Shown here: positions 5,434 through 8,666 of the stretch, in pieces
How positions within the stretch are numbered: position 1 is the first letter of the stretch
Layout: each line of letters opens with the position of its first letter
Source: Dehalococcoidia bacterium
GTDB lineage: Bacteria > Chloroflexota > Dehalococcoidia > GIF9 > AB-539-J10
DNA length: 8,666 nucleotides
Assembly: GCA_030602865.1 (NCBI GenBank)
Contig: JAUVYX010000024.1
Coordinates: 1 to 8,666 of the forward strand
Direction: 5' to 3'
The notes under the pieces: generated by a model
What the model saw: only the letters and a program-made list of their open reading frames with translations
Told to the model about the DNA's origin: nothing
Database searches by the model: none
Translations under genes and position numbers: made by a program

Positions 5434-6654
5434 ATGGATATAGAAAAAATACAACAGGATTTTCCTGTGTTGCAAACAAAACATCATGGGAAGCCTATCA
5501 TTTATTTTGATAATGCCTGCCAAACCTTACGGCCGTGGCCGGTTATCAATGCCATCAATGATTATTATCAGAAATATTCAGCTTGTGGCGGCCGCAGTAT
5601 TCACAAACTGGGAGAGAAAGTAACACAAAAATGTGAAGAAGCAAGGATGGCAGTTGCCAGGTCAATAAACACCAAAAGAAAAGAGGAGATAATCTTTACC
5701 CGAAATACCACCGAAGGGATAAACCTGGTAGCAAAATCATTAGGATTGAAGCAGGGTGATGCTGTTTTGACTACCGATAAAGAACACAACTCCAATTTGA
5801 TTCCATGGCAAATAGCAGCCAGGAAATTTGGAATTATTCATAAAATAGTGCCCTCAAATAAAGATAATACTTTTAACCTGGAAAAGATTAAAGGACTGTT
5901 GGAAGATTTACAGGATAAGATAAAACTGGTGTCAGTGGTTGATACTTCCAATTTAGACGGTGTGACTAATCCGGTTAAAGAAATAATAAAAATTGCTCAT
6001 CAATACGGAGCAAAAGTATTATTGGATGCCGCCCAGGCAGTGCCTCATCGAAAAATTGATGTATCCAGGTTGGACGTAGATTTTCTAGCTTTCTCCGGTC
6101 ACAAAATGCTGGGTCCTTCAGGTATGGGAGTTTTGTATGGGAAATATCATCTTTTAGAAGAGATGGAGCCATTTATGACAGGTGGTGAGACAGTTGAATA
6201 CTCCACTTATGAGGGTCATAAATTACTCCCTCCGCCAGAAAAATTTGAGGCAGGGTTACAGGACTATGCCGGAATCATTGGCCTGGGTGAGGCAGTGAAA
6301 TATTTAGAGAAAATTGGATTTAAGAATATCGCCGAGCAGGATTACAAGCTAAATAAATTCATTACAGAACAGATAGTGGAAATCCCTAAACTAAAGATTA
6401 TCGGTCCTCTTGACCCTGCTTTACGGAGTGGGATTATTTCTTTTTACATGGAAGGCATAGAATCTCACGAGATCGCTTTAATTTTAGACGAAACCAACGG
6501 TATTATGACTCGTTCCGGCCAACATTGTGTGCATTCCTGGTTTACCAGTCGAGGCATTCAAGATTCAGTCCGAGTTTCTTTGTACTTCTACAACACCATA
6601 GAAGAGGCCCAGGTTTTTATTGAGAGTTTAAAGAGAATATCTAAATTGGTATAA
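5434..6654 (+). CDS. class V PLP aminotransferase, SufS/CsdA-like cysteine desulfurase
   Basis: 406 residues from ATG 5434; a TTG at 5410 in the same frame lies inside a leader stem and is less likely. Fold-type I landmarks are present: YFDNACQTLRP (24-33), SACGGRSIHKLG (49-60), TTEGINLVA, DKEHNSNLIPW with His118, LLDAAQAVPH with Asp198 and Gln201, FSGHKMLGPSGMG with the PLP-binding Lys224, and TRSGQHCVHSW near the C-terminus with Cys365 where SufS enzymes carry the persulfide-forming cysteine (RxGHHC). Expected reaction: L-cysteine to alanine plus protein-bound persulfide; selenocysteine lyase activity is possible. The FDNAC...GGRS(I/M)H variant resembles a subgroup seen in anaerobes and archaea. 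No SufE, SufU or scaffold gene is adjacent. The next genes (membrane protein, rhodanese, MOSC) are the likely sulfur acceptors or partners by context. Start selection is uncertain because no Shine-Dalgarno is visible. Confidence 0.85.
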   Translation: MDIEKIQQDFPVLQTKHHGKPIIYFDNACQTLRPWPVINAINDYYQKYSACGGRSIHKLGEKVTQKCEEARMAVARSINTKRKEEIIFTRNTTEGINLVAKSLGLKQGDAVLTTDKEHNSNLIPWQIAARKFGIIHKIVPSNKDNTFNLEKIKGLLEDLQDKIKLVSVVDTSNLDGVTNPVKEIIKIAHQYGAKVLLDAAQAVPHRKIDVSRLDVDFLAFSGHKMLGPSGMGVLYGKYHLLEEMEPFMTGGETVEYSTYEGHKLLPPPEKFEAGLQDYAGIIGLGEAVKYLEKIGFKNIAEQDYKLNKFITEQIVEIPKLKIIGPLDPALRSGIISFYMEGIESHEIALILDETNGIMTRSGQHCVHSWFTSRGIQDSVRVSLYFYNTIEEAQVFIESLKRISKLV

Positions 6655-6657
6655 GTT

Positions 6658-7035
6658 GTGTTTTGCTTAATTACTTTAATTGTATTTTCTATTTTGGGAA
6701 TATTTAGCGCTTCCCATCGTCAACTGTCTAAAAAAGCTTTTGACTGCGTTTTTAAAAGAATTACCTTGAGGCCCTGTGATACCGGCTTTGATAAAAAAAT
6801 CAAAGGTAAAATAATTGGAAAGATCCTGAATAAATCTACAAAGCTAGCTAGAGGAGTCTACCTCTTTTGGGAGCCAATTTCCTGGGTCATGGTAATTATA
6901 TTATTCGTTTCCCTGTTTTTTGGCGCTCAAACCGCTTATAAATTCACTAGATATCAGATTAATGTTTTCGTCAATGCCCAGGAATGTAGGTCTAATAGTG
7001 AAGACTGCAGTCCCGTAGACCCATGCGACTGCTGA
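6658..7035 (+). CDS. uncharacterised small Cys-bearing two-helix membrane protein
   Basis: 125 residues from GTG 6658, three bases after the aminotransferase stop, so translation is probably coupled. A first hydrophobic segment covers about residues 2-18. A basic stretch follows with AFDCVFKRITLRPCDTGFDK (27-46). A second transmembrane helix spans about 72-92, and the short tail is cysteine-rich: ECRSNSEDCSP then VDPCDC (Cys110, 117, 123, 125). The LRPCDTGFD motif, the long central basic segment and the TM placement recall a conserved but unnamed family in anaerobes and archaea, sometimes near thiol-redox genes. That is my recollection, not a computed match. With both helices crossing, N- and C-terminal tails lie on the same side. 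The position between a cysteine desulfurase and an exported rhodanese suggests a role in moving or presenting sulfur or thiols at the membrane. This is inference only. Confidence 0.75.
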   Translation: MFCLITLIVFSILGIFSASHRQLSKKAFDCVFKRITLRPCDTGFDKKIKGKIIGKILNKSTKLARGVYLFWEPISWVMVIILFVSLFFGAQTAYKFTRYQINVFVNAQECRSNSEDCSPVDPCDC

Positions 7036-7071
7036 GTTGATGAAACAGGTAAACCTATAGGAGGTCATGGA

Positions 7072-7485
7072 ATGAAGATGAGGAAACTGTGGATACTGGT
7101 TTTGCTGGCAACGCTTACGCTGTTTTTAGGACTAACCAGCGGCTGTATCGGCTACCATGACACTGCTATTACCCCTTCACTGGCCTATGCTCTAATACAG
7201 AAAAATGAGAGTAATACCGATTTTGTCATCCTGGACATCCGGACACCTGAGGAATATGCCAATGAGCATATTGCCGAATCAGTCCTGCTAGACTTCTACT
7301 CCGATGATTTCGAGAATGAGCTTGATAAGCTGGATAAAAGCAAAACCTATCTGGTCTATTGCCGCAGCGGTAATCGCAGCAGTAAATCGATGAGTATCAT
7401 GGGAGGCCTCGGTTTTATGGAGGTATACGACATGGGCGGTGGAATTAATCAATGGAAAGCAGAAGGATACCCAACCATAAAATAG
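7072..7485 (+). CDS. exported rhodanese-like sulfurtransferase, probable lipoprotein
   Basis: 137 residues from ATG 7072, with AGGAGG at 7059-7064. An N-terminal signal (KMRKLW, then a hydrophobic run to about residue 22) ends at LTSGC with Cys25, close to a lipobox. A single rhodanese domain follows: DFVILDIRTPEEYANEHI (50-67), catalytic loop VYCRSGNRSS with Cys97, and GGINQWKAEGYPTIK at the end. The six-residue CRSGNR loop is of the thiosulfate/sulfane-sulfur transferase type, not the arsenate- or phosphate-type longer loop. Expected role: carry a persulfide on Cys97 at the outer face of the membrane. It lies 36 nt downstream of the small membrane protein, in the same operon. Physiological donor and acceptor are unknown. 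Confidence 0.88.
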   Translation: MKMRKLWILVLLATLTLFLGLTSGCIGYHDTAITPSLAYALIQKNESNTDFVILDIRTPEEYANEHIAESVLLDFYSDDFENELDKLDKSKTYLVYCRSGNRSSKSMSIMGGLGFMEVYDMGGGINQWKAEGYPTIK

Positions 7486-7529
7486 ATAAATCTGACCTTG
7501 GAGAACTTAATAAATAAAAGGAGCATATC

Positions 7530-7964
7530 ATGGCTAAAATTGCAGCTGTTTGTATCAGTAAGAAAAAGGGTACACCAAAAAAAATAATAGCTGAAGGTCT
7601 CTTTATACAAGATTTTGGACTGCGGGACGATGCCCATGCCAGTAATAATACTCATCGCCAGGTGAGTCTGCTCGCGACTGAAAGCATTAACAAGATGCAG
7701 AAGCGTGGTTTCAACGTTAGTCATGGAGATTTTGCCGAGAACCTTACTACAGAAGGGATAGAATTATTCTCCTTACCTGTCGGTACAAGAATGACAGTTG
7801 GAACAGAAGTTATCCTGGAGATCAGTCAAATAGGCAAGGAATGCCATACCAAATGCGCTATCTATCACCAAATAGGCGAATGTATTATGCCCAAGGAGGG
7901 AGTGTTTGCCAGAGTGATCAGGGGCGGGGCGATCAGGGCAGGAGATAATTTAGCTCTTGAATAA
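7530..7964 (+). CDS. MOSC-domain protein (probable sulfur carrier, molybdenum cofactor-related)
   Basis: 144 residues from ATG 7530, with AAAGGAG (7517-7523). This is a stand-alone MOSC domain: KGTPKK near the N-terminus, LRDDAHASNNTHRQVSLLA (31-49), GDFAENLTTEGIELFSLPVG (66-85), then QIGKECHTKCAIYHQIGECI (100-119) with Cys105, Cys109 and Cys118, and EGVFARVIRGGAIRAGD. MOSC domains are predicted to carry or transfer sulfur for metal-sulfur cofactors such as molybdenum cofactor. The conserved cysteine in GKECH is the likely carrier residue. It is the last gene of the operon that starts with the SufS-like gene, 44 nt after the rhodanese. No MoaB or MoaC gene is in the window. Family is certain; target cofactor is inferred. 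Confidence 0.9.
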   Translation: MAKIAAVCISKKKGTPKKIIAEGLFIQDFGLRDDAHASNNTHRQVSLLATESINKMQKRGFNVSHGDFAENLTTEGIELFSLPVGTRMTVGTEVILEISQIGKECHTKCAIYHQIGECIMPKEGVFARVIRGGAIRAGDNLALE

Positions 7965-8040
7965 CCTGTCTGTACCTGCCTGCTGCAACGAGTCTCTTTT
8001 CGCTTATGCTATAGTGCGCCAGATCAGAATTGTCTGCCGG

Positions 8041-8666
8041 TTAATCTGGAGATTCGAGCCTGCTCAATCGCTGGCGTAGTTCTTCTTGCTCCTTTAAAAG
8101 CAGATTTATTGTTTCGGTTACCGGATCCGGAAGTTGCCCGTGCTCCAAAATGGAAGATGGCACAAAGAGGTTTTTTTCTACAACTCTTCCCGGTATACCG
8201 ACTACAGTGGCTCCGGGAGGAACGGATTTTATTACTACCGAGCCCGCGCCAATCCTGGCCCCATCATTAATTATAATATCACCCAGCGCTATCGCTCCAC
8301 TTCCCATGACCACACCATTTTTAATTGTAGGATGTCGCTTCTTCTTCGTTGTAGTTGTCCCGCCTAATACAACACCCTGATACAGTAAAACATCATCGCC
8401 AATTTCCGAGGTCTCTCCTATGACTATTCCAGCTCCATGGTCAATAAAAAATCTCCTGCCGATTCTGGCTCCCGGATGGATTTCAATATTGGTCATAAAG
8501 CGATTGAGGTTAGAGATAATTCGTGCCAGTAATCTGGCTTTATGTTGCCATAAAAAATGAGCAATCCTATGAAGCCATAGAGCATGTAATCCGGGGTAGC
8601 AACAAAGGACCTCCAGCACATTCCTTGCCGCAGGATCCTCGGTAAAAACTGTTCGTATATCTTCTT
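8041..8666 (-). CDS. cysE: serine O-acetyltransferase CysE, N-terminus off window
   Basis: The visible 207 residues begin [15 protein letters not shown], continuous with the family N-terminus, so the gene enters from the right edge and only about 5-10 residues are missing. An internal GTG at 8619 is not the start. Landmarks are [19 protein letters not shown], the left-handed beta-helix hexapeptides ([38 protein letters not shown]), the catalytic-His segment [11 protein letters not shown], and [14 protein letters not shown]. It makes O-acetylserine from serine and acetyl-CoA, the first step of cysteine synthesis. The C-terminus ends in a charged helix and ESPD, without the terminal Ile that many CysE proteins insert into cysteine synthase, so classical CysE-CysK complex formation may be lost. 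Its stop faces the MOSC stop across a 76-bp gap in which I see no convincing terminator. Confidence 0.93.
   Translation of the reverse strand, partial: EDIRTVFTEDPAARNVLEVLCCYPGLHALWLHRIAHFLWQHKARLLARIISNLNRFMTNIEIHPGARIGRRFFIDHGAGIVIGETSEIGDDVLLYQGVVLGGTTTTKKKRHPTIKNGVVMGSGAIALGDIIINDGARIGAGSVVIKSVPPGATVVGIPGRVVEKNLFVPSSILEHGQLPDPVTETINLLLKEQEELRQRLSRLESPD

Noticed and set aside
8019..8049. Bidirectional terminator between the MOSC gene and cysE (CCAGAT/ATCTGG)
   Set aside because: Only 6 bp with a long loop and no T-run on either strand.
8617..8619. GTG 8619 as the start of CysE
   Set aside because: Upstream codons to the window edge keep encoding the typical CysE N-terminus ([15 protein letters not shown]), so the gene is cut by the edge.

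Overview
The window reads as a piece of an anaerobic bacterial chromosome of moderate GC (roughly 40-45% by eye). Shine-Dalgarno sites, a sigma70-type promoter and two lipoprotein-like signal peptides point to a bacterium. The gene set (DUF39 homocysteine-biosynthesis protein, UPF0597/CyuA-like protein, NapH-like polyferredoxin, MOSC protein, SufS-like enzyme) suggests a strict anaerobe. A Dehalococcoidia-type Chloroflexota or another sulfur-metabolising anaerobe would fit, but the sequence alone does not settle the taxon.

Layout. Left third, all on the minus strand: a CyuA/UPF0597 protein running off the left edge (1-821); a short stretch holding an apparently frameshifted remnant on the plus strand (about 880-1133); then a cupin (1121-1459) directly downstream of a membrane 4Fe-4S protein (1479-2246), and a secreted, probably lipid-anchored, glutaminyl-peptide cyclotransferase (2351-3343). 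A 590-bp divergent region follows, with a strong promoter and a long leader containing stacked inverted repeats. It leads into the DUF39 gene (3935-5125) on the plus strand. After a 308-bp gap full of strong hairpins comes a tight plus-strand operon: class V (SufS-like) aminotransferase (5434-6654), small Cys-bearing membrane protein (6658-7035), rhodanese with an N-terminal lipoprotein-like signal (7072-7485) and MOSC protein (7530-7964). Convergent to this is a serine O-acetyltransferase (8041 to the right edge, start outside the window).

Taken together, most genes handle reduced sulfur: cysteine precursor synthesis (CysE), release of sulfur from cysteine (SufS-like, CyuA-like), sulfane sulfur transfer (rhodanese), a probable sulfur-carrier domain (MOSC), and sulfide incorporation into homocysteine (DUF39). 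The most interesting non-coding signals are two structured leaders. One (3839-3919) ends just before the ribosome binding site of the DUF39 gene. The other (5338-5423) sits just before the aminotransferase start, which has no evident ribosome binding site. Both look like candidate cis-regulatory RNAs. I could not match either to a known riboswitch class by eye.
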